Assembly: GCF_002836505.1 (NCBI RefSeq)
Contig: NZ_PJBF01000040.1
Coordinates: forward strand, 310,001-374,000
Source: Psychrobacter sp. Choline-02u-9
GTDB lineage: Bacteria; Pseudomonadota; Gammaproteobacteria; Pseudomonadales; Moraxellaceae
Length of the DNA stretch: 64,000 nt
Direction: 5' to 3'
Positions 46,898 through 56,842 of this stretch are shown in pieces. The notes beneath the pieces were generated by a model. That model was not told the origin of the DNA. It saw nothing but the letters and a program-made list of their open reading frames with translations, and ran no database searches. The position numbers and the translations under genes are program-made. Every line of letters starts with the position of its first letter. The first letter of the stretch is position 1.

Positions 46898-46938
46898 TAA
46901 AAAACCCCGCATCATGACGATACGGGGTTATTTTTTAT
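46898..46938. terminator. terminator after acnB
   Basis: AACCCCG and CGGGGTT form a 7-bp GC-rich stem with a 13-base loop; on the minus strand, downstream of acnB, a T-run follows. Confidence 0.75.
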
Positions 46939-46991
46939 GTATAAAGTTTTTAGTATAAAGCCTCTAATTTTAAAAGCTTATATACTCAAGA

Positions 46992-49595
46992 TTAGGTCAA
47001 CTGAGCAACGTTAATCTTGTCTGCTTCTTCAGTATAGTCTTCCATACGGTCGAAGTTCATGTATTGATAGACTTCATCACCCATGCTGTTTAGCATACCA
47101 GCATACTGCTGATACTCATCGTTAGTCGGCAATTTACCAAGTACCGCTGCGACTGCTGCAAGCTCTGCAGAAGCTAGGTATACGTTAGCGCCTTGACCTA
47201 GACGGTTCGGGAAGTTACGAGTTGAGGTCGATACCGCAGTAGATTTCGGTGCGATACGTGCTTGGTTACCCATACATAGTGAACAACCTGGCATTTCAGT
47301 ACGAGCGCCGGCTTGTGCATAAATGTTGTAGTACCCTTCTTCCATCAACTGACGTGCATCCATCTTAGTAGGTGGTGCAATCCATAGACGAGTCTTCAGG
47401 CTACCTGCTGGTACGTCTTGTAGCAATTTACCAGCGGCACGGAAGTGACCGATGTTAGTCATACATGAACCAATGAATACTTCATCAATCGTATCACCAG
47501 CCACGTCTGCTAGCGTTTTTGCATCATCTGGATCGTTCGGGCAGCACAGGATAGGCTCTTTGATTTCACTCATATCGATAGTGATGTCGATCGCGTATTC
47601 AGCATCGTCGTCAGCACGCATGAGGCTTGGGTTAGCCAACCACTCTTGCATTTGCTCAACACGGCGGCTGATCGTACGTGCATCGCCATAGCCTTCTGAG
47701 ATCATCCACTTAAGCAGCGTGATGTTTGAGTTTAGGTACTCAGTCACTGACGCTTCAGATAAAGTGATGGTACAACCAGCAGCACTACGCTCAGCTGAGG
47801 CATCAGACAATTCAAACGCTTGCTCAGCGGTCAAATCTTCTAGACCTTCGATTTCAAGAATACGGCCGTTGAACTCGTTGATTTTACCTTTCTTATCAAC
47901 CGTCAAGTAACCTTCTTTGATCGCTTGGTAAGGGATCGCATGTACTAGGTCACGTAGAGTGATACCAGCTTGACGCTCACCAACAAAACGAACACGAACA
48001 GATTCAGGCATATCAAGTGGCATTACACCAGTTGCCGCTGCGAAAGCAACTAGGCCAGAGCCCGCTGGGAACGAGATACCCATTGGGAAACGAGTATGCG
48101 AGTCACCACCAGTACCAACGGTATCTGGAAGTAGCATACGGTTCAACCATGAGTGAATGATACCATCACCTGGACGTAAGCTTACACCGCCACGGTTCAT
48201 GATAAAGTCAGGTAGTGTGTGCTGAGTCTCAACGTCAACTGGCTTTGGATAAGCCGCAGTATGACAGAATGACTGCATCACTAGGTCTGCTTGGAAGCCC
48301 AAACATGCCAAGTCTTTTAGCTCATCACGCGTCATCGGACCAGTGGTATCCTGAGAGCCGACAGTCGTCATCTTAGGCTCACAGTACATACCTGGACGTA
48401 CGCCTGTCAGACCACAAGCTTTACCAACCATTTTCTGTGCAAGCGTAAAGCCTTTACCAGTATCAGCTGGCTCTTCTGGCTTAGCAAAGATGTCTGAATG
48501 ACCAAGACCCATGTATTCACGAGCACGGTTAGTCAAACCACGACCAACGATCAATGGAATACGGCCGCCAGCACGAACTTCATCAAGCAATGTTGGTGAG
48601 TTTAGTGAGAACGTTGATAGTACTTCGTCAGAATCATGCTTAGTGATTTTGCCTTCGTATGGATAGATGTCAAATACATCACCCATGTTTAGGTTATCAA
48701 CTGCCACTTTTTCAATTGGCAATGCGCCAGAATCTTCCATGGTGTTGAAGAAGATAGGAGCGATATTGTTACCAAGTACGAGACCGCCGCCACGTTTGTT
48801 TGGCACGTTAGGGATATCTTCACCCATCAACCACAATACTGAGTTGGTCGCAGACTTACGGCTAGAACCAGTACCAACAACATCACCAACATAGGCTAGC
48901 GGATGGCCTTTTTCTTTCAGTGCTTCGATTTGCTTCATTGGGCCAACAACGCCCTCTTCGTCAGCATTGATGCCGTCGCGAGAGTTTTTGTGCATGGCTA
49001 GTGAATGCAATGGGATATCAGGACGGCTCCATGCGTCTTGCGCAGGTGATAAGTCATCCGTGTTGGTCTCGCCAGTGACTTTGAACGTCGTGTAAGTGGT
49101 TTTCTTTGGTACTTCAGGGCGATTCAAGAACCATTCTGCGTCAGCCCAAGATTGAACAACTTCTTTAGCAATGGTGTTGCCCGCTTCAGCTTTTTCAGTC
49201 ACGTCATTGAATGCGTCAAATACTAGCAAAGTTTTCTTTAGTGCTTCAGCAGCGTCTTGTGCAACTTCGCTATCATCTAGTGCAGCAACTAATGGCTGAA
49301 CGTTGTAGCCACCTTGCATAGTACCTAGAATTTCAACCGCTTTTTGTTTGCTGATAAGTGGTGATGATGTTTCACCCTTTAAGATAGCAGCCAAAAATGC
49401 CGCTTTAACGTATGCTGCTTGGTCAACACCAGCAGGAATACGGTTTTCTAATAGGTTCATCAAGAACGCATCTTCGCCTGCAGGCGGGTTCTTTAACAGT
49501 TCAACCAACTCTACTACTTGTTTTTCATTTAGTGGTAGGGGTACAGTTCCTAGCTCAGCACGTTCTTCGACATGTTTACGATAAGCTTCTAACAC
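46992..49595 (-). CDS. acnB: aconitate hydratase B
   Basis: 867-residue 4Fe-4S enzyme interconverting citrate and isocitrate in the TCA cycle, near identical in length to E. coli AcnB (865). The N-terminal HEAT-like domain ([15 protein letters not shown]) and swivelling domain precede the core with [29 protein letters not shown] and [12 protein letters not shown], holding cluster cysteines. The start is GTG with AGGA eight bases before it. The acnB/acnA choice rests on the domain order. Monocistronic. Confidence 0.95.
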   Translation of the reverse strand: MLEAYRKHVEERAELGTVPLPLNEKQVVELVELLKNPPAGEDAFLMNLLENRIPAGVDQAAYVKAAFLAAILKGETSSPLISKQKAVEILGTMQGGYNVQPLVAALDDSEVAQDAAEALKKTLLVFDAFNDVTEKAEAGNTIAKEVVQSWADAEWFLNRPEVPKKTTYTTFKVTGETNTDDLSPAQDAWSRPDIPLHSLAMHKNSRDGINADEEGVVGPMKQIEALKEKGHPLAYVGDVVGTGSSRKSATNSVLWLMGEDIPNVPNKRGGGLVLGNNIAPIFFNTMEDSGALPIEKVAVDNLNMGDVFDIYPYEGKITKHDSDEVLSTFSLNSPTLLDEVRAGGRIPLIVGRGLTNRAREYMGLGHSDIFAKPEEPADTGKGFTLAQKMVGKACGLTGVRPGMYCEPKMTTVGSQDTTGPMTRDELKDLACLGFQADLVMQSFCHTAAYPKPVDVETQHTLPDFIMNRGGVSLRPGDGIIHSWLNRMLLPDTVGTGGDSHTRFPMGISFPAGSGLVAFAAATGVMPLDMPESVRVRFVGERQAGITLRDLVHAIPYQAIKEGYLTVDKKGKINEFNGRILEIEGLEDLTAEQAFELSDASAERSAAGCTITLSEASVTEYLNSNITLLKWMISEGYGDARTISRRVEQMQEWLANPSLMRADDDAEYAIDITIDMSEIKEPILCCPNDPDDAKTLADVAGDTIDEVFIGSCMTNIGHFRAAGKLLQDVPAGSLKTRLWIAPPTKMDARQLMEEGYYNIYAQAGARTEMPGCSLCMGNQARIAPKSTAVSTSTRNFPNRLGQGANVYLASAELAAVAAVLGKLPTNDEYQQYAGMLNSMGDEVYQYMNFDRMEDYTEEADKINVAQLT

Positions 49596-50000
49596 AATAG
49601 TCGTCCTCGTCAGTTGGGGTGTAGCACATTACGTGGGTAGTCAGCATGACTGCCTGCGTCTATATACTATATGAAATAATTATCCGTGCAATCATAGCTT
49701 AAAACGCTTTAAATGTTAATGGCTCAGCTCTGAAAAGGCGCATAGTAAGGCCATATTGAACATTTATTATAAAAATAGTGCCATCAATAATATGATTGTA
49801 GTGCTCATTATAACTGGCATTTGTCTGATTACGCTTATCAATAAGCGCTTGCTTTATGACTGAGCAGACACCATATGACTGATATACGATTTTGTAAGAA
49901 ACAACTTCGATAAAATCTCGCTTAAAGAAATGTAGCAATATCGATGTATTAACAGTCGATTTGGTAAAAACATTTTGGTAAAAATATTAAGGACGACGAT
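49596..50000. other. intergenic region between acnB and the CMD-family gene
   Basis: 405 bases between divergent genes with AT-rich sequence, no convincing gene. Promoters for both neighbours should be here. Confidence 0.4.
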
Positions 50001-50411
50001 ATGACTGATAGCAATACGGACAACAATCCTAACTATGATAATGGTCTCAAGGTACGCACTGAGGTGATGGGTGAGCAGCATGTCAAACGCTCGCTTGATG
50101 CGGCCACAGGATTTACCCAACCGCTGCAAGACTGGATTATTGAACACGCTTGGGGCAGCACTTGGCAAGATGACTCAGTATTACCACGCAAGTATCGCTC
50201 ATTAATCACTATTGCCTTTTTAATTGCTCAAAAAAGCCCAAATGAGTTGAAAGGTCATATACGCGGTGCCATTAACAACGGGGCCAGTGTCGCCGAGATT
50301 AGAGAAGTGCTCATGCACAGCTTGCCGTACTGCGGTGCACCTGCTACTCAAGAAGCGTTTCGCGCTGCCATAGATATACTGAATGAGTTGGAAATCGATA
50401 TAGATATTTAA
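50001..50411 (+). CDS. carboxymuconolactone decarboxylase family protein
   Basis: 136-residue helical protein. KVRTEVMGEQHVKRSLDA at the start and HAWGSTWQDDSVLPRKYRSLI, then GHIRGAINNGASVAEIREVLMHSLPYCGAPATQEAF are characteristic of PcaC-type CMD proteins. The CxxC redox pair of AhpD is not present, so a decarboxylase or other gamma-carboxymuconolactone-type role is possible, though no protocatechuate genes are adjacent. AAGGA precedes the ATG. It lies 148 bases before lipA on the same strand. Confidence 0.86.
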   Translation: MTDSNTDNNPNYDNGLKVRTEVMGEQHVKRSLDAATGFTQPLQDWIIEHAWGSTWQDDSVLPRKYRSLITIAFLIAQKSPNELKGHIRGAINNGASVAEIREVLMHSLPYCGAPATQEAFRAAIDILNELEIDIDI

Positions 50412-50464
50412 AACTATGGTCGTCCGAGCAATCATAGTAATCTTAACAATATTGTTTAAAAATT

Positions 50465-50487
50465 GACGACCAAATTTCTGCTATAAT
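50465..50487 (+). promoter_or_regulatory. candidate promoter of lipA
   Basis: TGCTATAAT (extended -10, with TATAAT at 50482-50487) lies 72 bases before the lipA start. The upstream TTGACG at 50463 is only 13 bases away, so recognition would depend on the extended -10. Confidence 0.4.
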
Positions 50488-50559
50488 GTCTGCACTCATA
50501 AAACATTCTGATAATTCCATAAACCCTTATAATATAAAGGGTTAAGAGATAACTCCATT

Positions 50560-51603
50560 ATGACAACTGCCGTACAAACACATGTACCTGCTGCTAAGGC
50601 CAAACCAAAAAAAGCCATCCAAGGTGAAAAGCTACGTGGCTATGACAAAGTTGCCCGTATCCCAATTAAGGTGATCCCGACTGTCGAGGCAAAGAAAAAG
50701 CCTGATTGGATTCGGGTAAAAATGTCCTCGCCTGCTGAAGTCGCTCGTATCAAAGCAACCTTGCGTGAGCAAAAGCTTTATACCGTTTGTGAAGAAGCGG
50801 CCTGCCCTAACCTGCCACAGTGCTTCGCTGATGGTACAGCCACCTTTATGATTATGGGTGATATCTGTACGCGTCGCTGCCCGTTCTGTGATGTAGGCCA
50901 TGGTCGCCCTAATGAGCTAGACAAGGATGAGCCGCGTCATACTGCTGAGACCATTCAAGGTCTACAGCTTAAATATGCCGTAATCACCTCTGTCGATCGC
51001 GATGATCTAAAAGACGGCGGTGCGGGACATTTTGTGGAAGTGCTAAACGAGTCAAGAGCACTTAGCCCAAACTGCTTGATTGAAATCCTAGTACCAGATT
51101 TCCGTGGCCGTATGGATATCGCATTGGATTTATTGACAGAGACTGCACCAGATGTGTTTAACCACAATATCGAAACGGTGCCACGTCTATACAAAGCTTT
51201 CCGTCCGGGTTCTGATTATCAGCATTCGCTAGATTTGCTTAAGATTTATAAAGAGCGTCGTCCTGATATCGCCACCAAGTGCGGCTTTATGGTTGGTCTT
51301 GGTGAGACAGAAGAAGAGATCTATGCGCTACTCGATGATCTAAAAGCTCATGACGTGGATATGATCACGATTGGTCAGTATCTACAGCCTAGTAAAAACC
51401 ATGCGCCTGTCGATCGTTATGTCCATCCAGACGAGTTCCAACGCTATATGGACTACGGTAAAAAGATTGGCTTCTTTAGCATTTGGGCAGGTCCAATGGT
51501 ACGCTCAAGCTACTTTGCAGATCGTCAATACTATGGCGAAGATTGCCCAGCACCTATCCGTAGCAAAAAAGCATTAGAAGCTGAAGGCAAACTTGGCTGC
51601 TAA
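50560..51603 (+). CDS. lipA: lipoyl synthase
   Basis: 347-residue radical SAM enzyme inserting two sulfurs into octanoyl groups of lipoyl-domain proteins. The auxiliary cluster motif [12 protein letters not shown] and radical [16 protein letters not shown] are intact; the C-terminal [13 protein letters not shown] has the conserved serine needed for the auxiliary cluster. An N-terminal lysine-rich tail of about 30 residues extends before the catalytic part. lipB is not adjacent. Followed by a strong terminator. Confidence 0.96.
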   Translation: MTTAVQTHVPAAKAKPKKAIQGEKLRGYDKVARIPIKVIPTVEAKKKPDWIRVKMSSPAEVARIKATLREQKLYTVCEEAACPNLPQCFADGTATFMIMGDICTRRCPFCDVGHGRPNELDKDEPRHTAETIQGLQLKYAVITSVDRDDLKDGGAGHFVEVLNESRALSPNCLIEILVPDFRGRMDIALDLLTETAPDVFNHNIETVPRLYKAFRPGSDYQHSLDLLKIYKERRPDIATKCGFMVGLGETEEEIYALLDDLKAHDVDMITIGQYLQPSKNHAPVDRYVHPDEFQRYMDYGKKIGFFSIWAGPMVRSSYFADRQYYGEDCPAPIRSKKALEAEGKLGC

Positions 51604-51678
51604 TTTAGTAATAAAGTGATGTGAAAGTAATTGTGAAGAACAGTAGCTAAGACAGTTATTACGACATCTCGAGAATAT

Positions 51679-51719
51679 TAAAAAGGGTGAATAACAAATT
51701 TGTTATTCACCCTTTTTTT
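51679..51719. terminator. strong terminator after lipA
   Basis: AAAAAGGGTGAATAACAAA and its complement form a perfect stem of about 17-19 bp with almost no loop, followed by a T-run; the opposite side has an A-run for the convergent TRAP operon. Confidence 0.9.
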
Positions 51720-51757
51720 GAGCTTTGTTAGATTTAAGAATGATTAAACCTAACGCT

Positions 51758-53800
51758 TTACACGGTTAAAGTTGGCGTCGGCTTTCCAGCTGTTTTTATA
51801 TTGAATGCAGCAATACCAAGGACGATCACACCACCTGCGATACCAGTCGTAATCTCAGGATAAATCAATAGCAAAGCACCAATAGCTAAAATGACACGAG
51901 TCACCGTATTCATACCGCCTCTAAAGTAGCCTTCAAGTGCCGAGCTCAGCGCAATAACACCCGTTACCGAAGTCACTACCACTGTAATGATATCTACAAT
52001 AGGTGGCAGCGGGAAATCTTTTGCCGTAACTGCTAGGCCAGTTGGATCTATCATCAACATCGTTGGATTATAGATAAACATGAACGGCACGATGAATCCC
52101 GCGAGGGCAAGTTTGAGAGATAAGAACCCTGTTTTCATTGGATCTCCACCGGATATACCTGCACCCGCAAAGGCTGCAAGACACACAGGCGGTGTAATAT
52201 TGGCAAAGATACCAAAATAGAAAACAAACATGTGCGCTGACAAAATTGGAATATCAAAACCGGCCAATGCTGGCGCAGCCATGGTCGCCGTAATGATATA
52301 GGCAGGAATAGATGGTAATCCCATGCCTAAAACCATTGATGCCAACATCGTTAAGATAAGGGTAAAGAATAGCGATCCTGCTCCTAGCGTGACGATAGAT
52401 GACGTCATCACCGTACCAAAGCTGGTCAGACTCACCACCCCAATGATAATACCAACGACCGCACAAGCAGCCATAACCGCTAGCGACTGGCGCGCACCAT
52501 CTTCTAATGCACCTAAAATATCAGAAAAACTCATGCGCGTTTCGGCACGTAGCATACTGATAACAACAGTAAAACCAATGGTATAAGCTGCTGCATATCC
52601 TACAGGTACGTTTCTGATTAATAAGAAAATCAAGAAGACAATCGGCAATAGCATATGACCGCGGGCTTTTAATACTTCTTTTACCGCTGGTAGATTTTCT
52701 TTAGCAATACCTTTTAGATCACGACGTCCAGCGCGGAAATGCACCTGCGCGATGACGCCTAAATAGTACAATATCGCTGGTAATAATGCTGCTAAGGCAA
52801 TCGTGCTATACGGCAAGCCTGTTGTCTCAGCCATAATAAAGGCACTGGCACCCATAATCGGTGGCAAGATCTGTCCACCAACCGAAGCACTGGCCTCAAC
52901 TGCACCTGCGAAATCTTTATGATAGCCGACCTTTTTCATCAACGGAATGGTAAAGGCACCTGTACTAACCACATTCGATAAAGCTGAGCCATTGATACTA
53001 CCCATAAAACCACTAGAGATGACTGCTACTTTTGCAGGTCCGCCCTTTTTATGACCAGCGATGGCCAATGCCAAATCATTAAACAACTGCCCCATTCCCG
53101 AACGGGCTAAGAATGCACCGAAGAGAATGAATAAGAAGATAAAGGTGACCGATGCACCAATCGCAACAGAGTACAAACCTTCTGTTTTTAAGAATAATTG
53201 ACCAAAGATATCACCCATATCATAAGGACGAGTCAGTAGCCTATCGGGCATAAAGTCTAAATGGCTAACAAATGGATAGGCCAAAAATATGCCTGCCAAG
53301 ATTGGCAAAATCCAACCAGTGATACGGCGGCTGCCTTCTAGTACGCAGACTACCGTAATCAAGGAAAATATCACATCGACCTGATTGGCCATGCCGCCAC
53401 GCGAGGTCACGATATCTTGATATTCATAGATGAGATAACCCATACCGGATAGAGACAGGGCAAACCAAATCCAGTCATACCATGCCACTCGTTTGCGACT
53501 GCTTTTTTTGCTGGCTGGAAAAATTAGGAATATCAATGCAAAACCAACACCCACGTGCACAGAGCGCTGTAACAATGCTGGCATTGGATTAAAAGTGATG
53601 TATAAATGAAACAGTGAATAGAGTATACAAATGCCAGCGATAAAATACTTCACTGGTCCTTGAGTGATATGACGCGTGATTGACTCTCGGTCATATTTTT
53701 CCAATACTGCTCGGTTGACCGCATCCGCCTCAGCATCGTTATCAACTTGAGCATCTGGCATGGTAGTCACACTACCTTGATCCGTCACTTGGGAGTTCAT
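51758..53800 (-). CDS. TRAP transporter fused permease (TAXI type)
   Basis: 680 residues from ATG 53800, where AAGGA sits eight bases upstream; the frame opens at 53827, giving a longer overlap with the preceding gene. The N-terminal part fuses the small DctQ-like helices and the rest is the DctM-like pore with about 16-18 membrane segments in total; GSINGSALSNVVSTGAFTIPLMKKVGY and GLPSIPAYIITATMAAPAL are typical DctM signatures. Symports a solute, driven by sodium or proton. Third gene of the operon binding protein, DUF1850 protein, permease; substrate unknown. Confidence 0.92.
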   Translation of the reverse strand: MNSQVTDQGSVTTMPDAQVDNDAEADAVNRAVLEKYDRESITRHITQGPVKYFIAGICILYSLFHLYITFNPMPALLQRSVHVGVGFALIFLIFPASKKSSRKRVAWYDWIWFALSLSGMGYLIYEYQDIVTSRGGMANQVDVIFSLITVVCVLEGSRRITGWILPILAGIFLAYPFVSHLDFMPDRLLTRPYDMGDIFGQLFLKTEGLYSVAIGASVTFIFLFILFGAFLARSGMGQLFNDLALAIAGHKKGGPAKVAVISSGFMGSINGSALSNVVSTGAFTIPLMKKVGYHKDFAGAVEASASVGGQILPPIMGASAFIMAETTGLPYSTIALAALLPAILYYLGVIAQVHFRAGRRDLKGIAKENLPAVKEVLKARGHMLLPIVFLIFLLIRNVPVGYAAAYTIGFTVVISMLRAETRMSFSDILGALEDGARQSLAVMAACAVVGIIIGVVSLTSFGTVMTSSIVTLGAGSLFFTLILTMLASMVLGMGLPSIPAYIITATMAAPALAGFDIPILSAHMFVFYFGIFANITPPVCLAAFAGAGISGGDPMKTGFLSLKLALAGFIVPFMFIYNPTMLMIDPTGLAVTAKDFPLPPIVDIITVVVTSVTGVIALSSALEGYFRGGMNTVTRVILAIGALLLIYPEITTGIAGGVIVLGIAAFNIKTAGKPTPTLTV

Positions 53801-54335
53801 GACAAAAGTCCTTTTTAAATCTATCAATTAAATCATACGTCTTAGGCATGATCACCACTTCAGAATAGTCTGGCACCCACTGGTGAATCAAGACACGATG
53901 ACCACCATAATCCATTTCCCCTTTGGTCAGTCTAGATACGACCCAATTAAGGCGAGGCAGTTTTTCGTTGATTTGATAACCCAGATAGCCAGGCTTTTGT
54001 ATAGGAGCGAGCATTTCGGTGGAGGGTGTCCCCGCACCGAACGCTTCAAAATAGGTCGTGGTCAATAACAGCTCCGCACCTTCTGTACTGCTGCCGTCTA
54101 TGCGTTGATACTGCTCTTCCCACCACTGTTTTTCTACAGAATGTATCCAACGTAGCTGAAAGTCAGGCTCAGTGAAGTAACAAACCTTATCATCAGCACC
54201 GTCTACGCCTGCGACTCGCACTTCAACGACAGACTGAAGCGTAAAGCCTAACCATAGCGTAAAAAAAACCAGCGCTGCAATAAATGCCGCGCCAGTTGAT
54301 AACCATAATGAATTACTTGGCTGCTTGTTCGTCAT
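53772..54335 (-). CDS. DUF1850 protein of the TAXI-TRAP operon
   Basis: 187 residues with one N-terminal membrane segment (about 12-32) and a periplasmic domain containing FQLRWIHSVEKQWWEEQYQ, the DUF1850 core. The start overlaps the SBP stop by about 23 bases and the stop overlaps the permease start by about 29 bases, giving tight translational coupling. DUF1850 proteins accompany TAXI-type TRAP operons; a role in assembly or substrate transfer is presumed, not shown. Confidence 0.86.
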   Translation of the reverse strand: MTNKQPSNSLWLSTGAAFIAALVFFTLWLGFTLQSVVEVRVAGVDGADDKVCYFTEPDFQLRWIHSVEKQWWEEQYQRIDGSSTEGAELLLTTTYFEAFGAGTPSTEMLAPIQKPGYLGYQINEKLPRLNWVVSRLTKGEMDYGGHRVLIHQWVPDYSEVVIMPKTYDLIDRFKKDFCHELPSDGSR

Positions 54336-55320
54336 AGTACTTTTTAGCTCCAGGATGGATTGGGGCTACCATGCCATCACGAGCGGTTTCTAAACTGATA
54401 TCATTGGCCGCTTGGTGAGCTGTTTTTAGACCATCTAAATTATCAAACAATGCTTTGGTTAGTTTATAACCATCCGCTTCAGATAGATCAGAGCTAACCA
54501 ATAATGCATTCATGATTGCGGCAGTTGGTACGGCTGTTTCATTGCCATACGTGCCAGCAGGAATCTCAAAGGTTTTGAAGTAAGGCTTGGTCGCGATGAT
54601 TTCTTTTAGCTTGTCTTGGTTGATAGTGACAATCTGTAAATCTAAACCTTGCTCTAACTCCATCAAAGATGAGTTTGGTAGCCCACTACTAAAGAATGCC
54701 GCTTCGATCTTACCTGCTTTCATACCATCAGCAGCTTCAGCAAAGCCTAGATAATCAACGGTGACATCATCATACGTGATACCAAACCCTTCCAGTAAAG
54801 TACGAGCATTGACTTCTGTACCAGATCCTTGATCGCCTACCGCAATACGCTTGCCTCGTAAGTCTTCAATATTTTTGATACCAGATTTTTTCGAAGTCAC
54901 GATTTGCACCACATTAGGGTACAAAACAGCAATCTGCTGAATGTTAGTGATTGGCTGCTCAAAGTTGTTTTTACCTTCGACAGCATCCGTAACCACGTCA
55001 CTCAGTGCCAAGACCATGTCGACCTTGCCTTGGGTCAGTAGATTGACGTTTTCAACTGATGCGCCAGTGGTTTGAGTTTTTGAGTTTACGCCAAAGGTTT
55101 TGACATAGACTTCAGACAATGAAGTACCAATGATGTTATAAGGGCCAGACGCACCGCCAGTAGCGATGGTCAAAAACTTAGTATCAAGCTTATCTGTTGC
55201 CGCGCTATCTGCAGATGCAGTATCACTGCCCTCTGAGCTTGGAGATGAGCATGCAGTTAGACCTAACGCAGCACTCAACATAGCTGACAAAAGTAATGGG
55301 GATTTTAAAGAATTAAGCAT
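54313..55320 (-). CDS. TAXI family TRAP transporter substrate-binding lipoprotein
   Basis: 335 residues from ATG 55320, which has AAGGA eight bases upstream; the frame opens up to 55419 but only this start gives a lipoprotein signal. LTAC at residues 21-24 is the lipobox, so Cys24 would be lipidated. The mature protein has TIATGGASGPYNIIG, the TAXI substrate-binding motif, and TVDYLGFAEAADGMKAGKIEAAFFSSG. First gene of the three-gene operon. Substrate cannot be inferred from context. Confidence 0.92.
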   Translation of the reverse strand: MLNSLKSPLLLSAMLSAALGLTACSSPSSEGSDTASADSAATDKLDTKFLTIATGGASGPYNIIGTSLSEVYVKTFGVNSKTQTTGASVENVNLLTQGKVDMVLALSDVVTDAVEGKNNFEQPITNIQQIAVLYPNVVQIVTSKKSGIKNIEDLRGKRIAVGDQGSGTEVNARTLLEGFGITYDDVTVDYLGFAEAADGMKAGKIEAAFFSSGLPNSSLMELEQGLDLQIVTINQDKLKEIIATKPYFKTFEIPAGTYGNETAVPTAAIMNALLVSSDLSEADGYKLTKALFDNLDGLKTAHQAANDISLETARDGMVAPIHPGAKKYYDEQAAK

Positions 55321-55787
55321 TGAATTCATCCTTGAAGTAATCGGTTTTATACGTTTAACAATATCCGTATTTATACATAAATACGTTACAGACGAGTAAT
55401 AATATAGCAATTCTGTCAATAAATAAACCTTAGCTTACTTTCTATTTTTCTTTCAATACCTTATATTTAAAGCTATTAGAGAAAATATAGGTCATTCATC
55501 AATTGTACTAATATATATGTATGTTTTGCTATGCGAAACAAAGTTTCATTTAATAAATATTAAAACAAAAATTGTCGCTATTGTAAACCTTTATCGATAT
55601 CTAGCAAATATCGCCATATCGCATTATTTCTTAGGAATTTTTAGATATAGCAAATTAATGAGAATTCTCGATTTATAACTATAAGGGCAAAAGTTCTGCT
55701 ATATTTTATCTGAGCTATTTTTTGGTTCAGGATATTACATGGCACTAGCCTGTGTCTCTCTTTTATTAACCCATTCGGATAGTCCTT
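55321..55787. other. intergenic region between TRAP operon and phosphorylase gene
   Basis: 467 AT-rich bases, divergent. No gene recognised; only weak ribosome sites. Promoters for both directions are expected. Confidence 0.4.
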
Positions 55788-56681
55788 ATGACAATACCCC
55801 ACACGGAAGTACTGGCAACGTTATCTGCTGATATTGCTATCATCGGTGGCAGCGGTCTCTACCAAATGTCATCACTGACCAACAAACGCAGTATAACGAT
55901 ACAGACGCCTTATGGTAGTCCATCTGATGATATTGTCTTAGGTGAGCTTGAGGGAGTGACCGTCGCATTTCTAACACGGCATGGTCAGGGCCACAGACTG
56001 ACCCCGTCCGAAGTGCCTTATCGTGCCAATATCTATGCGCTAAAAACGCTTGGGGTACGCTATATCGTATCCGTATCAGCAGTTGGCTCATTGCAAGCGC
56101 ATCTTAAGCCACTAGATATGGTCGTGCCTGATCAAATGATCGATATGACCAAGCAGCGAGTGAGTACCTTTTTTGGTGAAGGTGCCGTCGCTCATGTGTC
56201 GATGGCTGACCCGCTTTGTCCTGCCCTAGCAGACATCTTGACGCGCGCTTATGACCAAGCAGATATTGCAGAAGCTAGCAGTCATTCTAAAGCAACTTAT
56301 GTCTGCATCGAAGGCCCTCAGTTCTCAACTCGGGCAGAGTCAGAATGGTATCGTCAGATGGAGGCAGATATCATTGGCATGACCAATATGCCAGAAGCCA
56401 AATTGGCACGTGAAGCCAGTATTGCTTATGCCACGTTAGCTCTGGTGACAGACTTCGACTGCTGGCATCCGACGGAAGAAGCCGTTAGTGCCGACTATGC
56501 TATACAGAACCTAATGAAAAATGCGGACAATGCTCAAAAAGTGATACGAGAAGCAGTGACTTTAATTGCTGCCGAATTACCTGAGTCAATCGCTCACAAT
56601 GCTATCGCACAAGCATTAGTCACACCTATAGATGCGATGGACGAACATACCAAGATCAGACTGGCCGCCTTACTAACATGA
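55788..56681 (+). CDS. MTA/purine nucleoside phosphorylase family protein
   Basis: 297-residue phosphorylase. AIIGGSGLYQMSS (phosphate binding), FLTRHGQGHRLTPSEVPYRANIYALK, SVSAVGSL, YVCIEGPQFSTRAES and GMTNMPEAKLARE match MTAP/MTIP enzymes, which cleave 5'-methylthioadenosine or -inosine with phosphate to the base and 5-methylthioribose 1-phosphate. The DCWH after VTDF resembles MTAP rather than plain PNP. It converges on the arsM-like gene and could act on the adenosine arsenical made by ArsS; this is inference. Ribosome site weak. Confidence 0.88.
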   Translation: MTIPHTEVLATLSADIAIIGGSGLYQMSSLTNKRSITIQTPYGSPSDDIVLGELEGVTVAFLTRHGQGHRLTPSEVPYRANIYALKTLGVRYIVSVSAVGSLQAHLKPLDMVVPDQMIDMTKQRVSTFFGEGAVAHVSMADPLCPALADILTRAYDQADIAEASSHSKATYVCIEGPQFSTRAESEWYRQMEADIIGMTNMPEAKLAREASIAYATLALVTDFDCWHPTEEAVSADYAIQNLMKNADNAQKVIREAVTLIAAELPESIAHNAIAQALVTPIDAMDEHTKIRLAALLT

Positions 56682-56758
56682 TTGTAATGCGTCTTTTCCA
56701 TTTTAAACTAATTACTGCTAATCGGTTCAATTTTAATCAAGCTGTTTCCCATTGAATC

Positions 56759-56792
56759 AAAAAAGGCCATTATCTAAAATAATGGCCTTTTT
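56759..56792. terminator. bidirectional terminator between phosphorylase and arsM-like genes
   Basis: AAAAAGGCCATTAT and ATAATGGCCTTTTT form a 14-bp stem with a small loop. Confidence 0.88.
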
Positions 56793-56842
56793 CATAATTA
56801 AGCATATATATTTAAATTTATGCTAAATACACCACTTTAATG

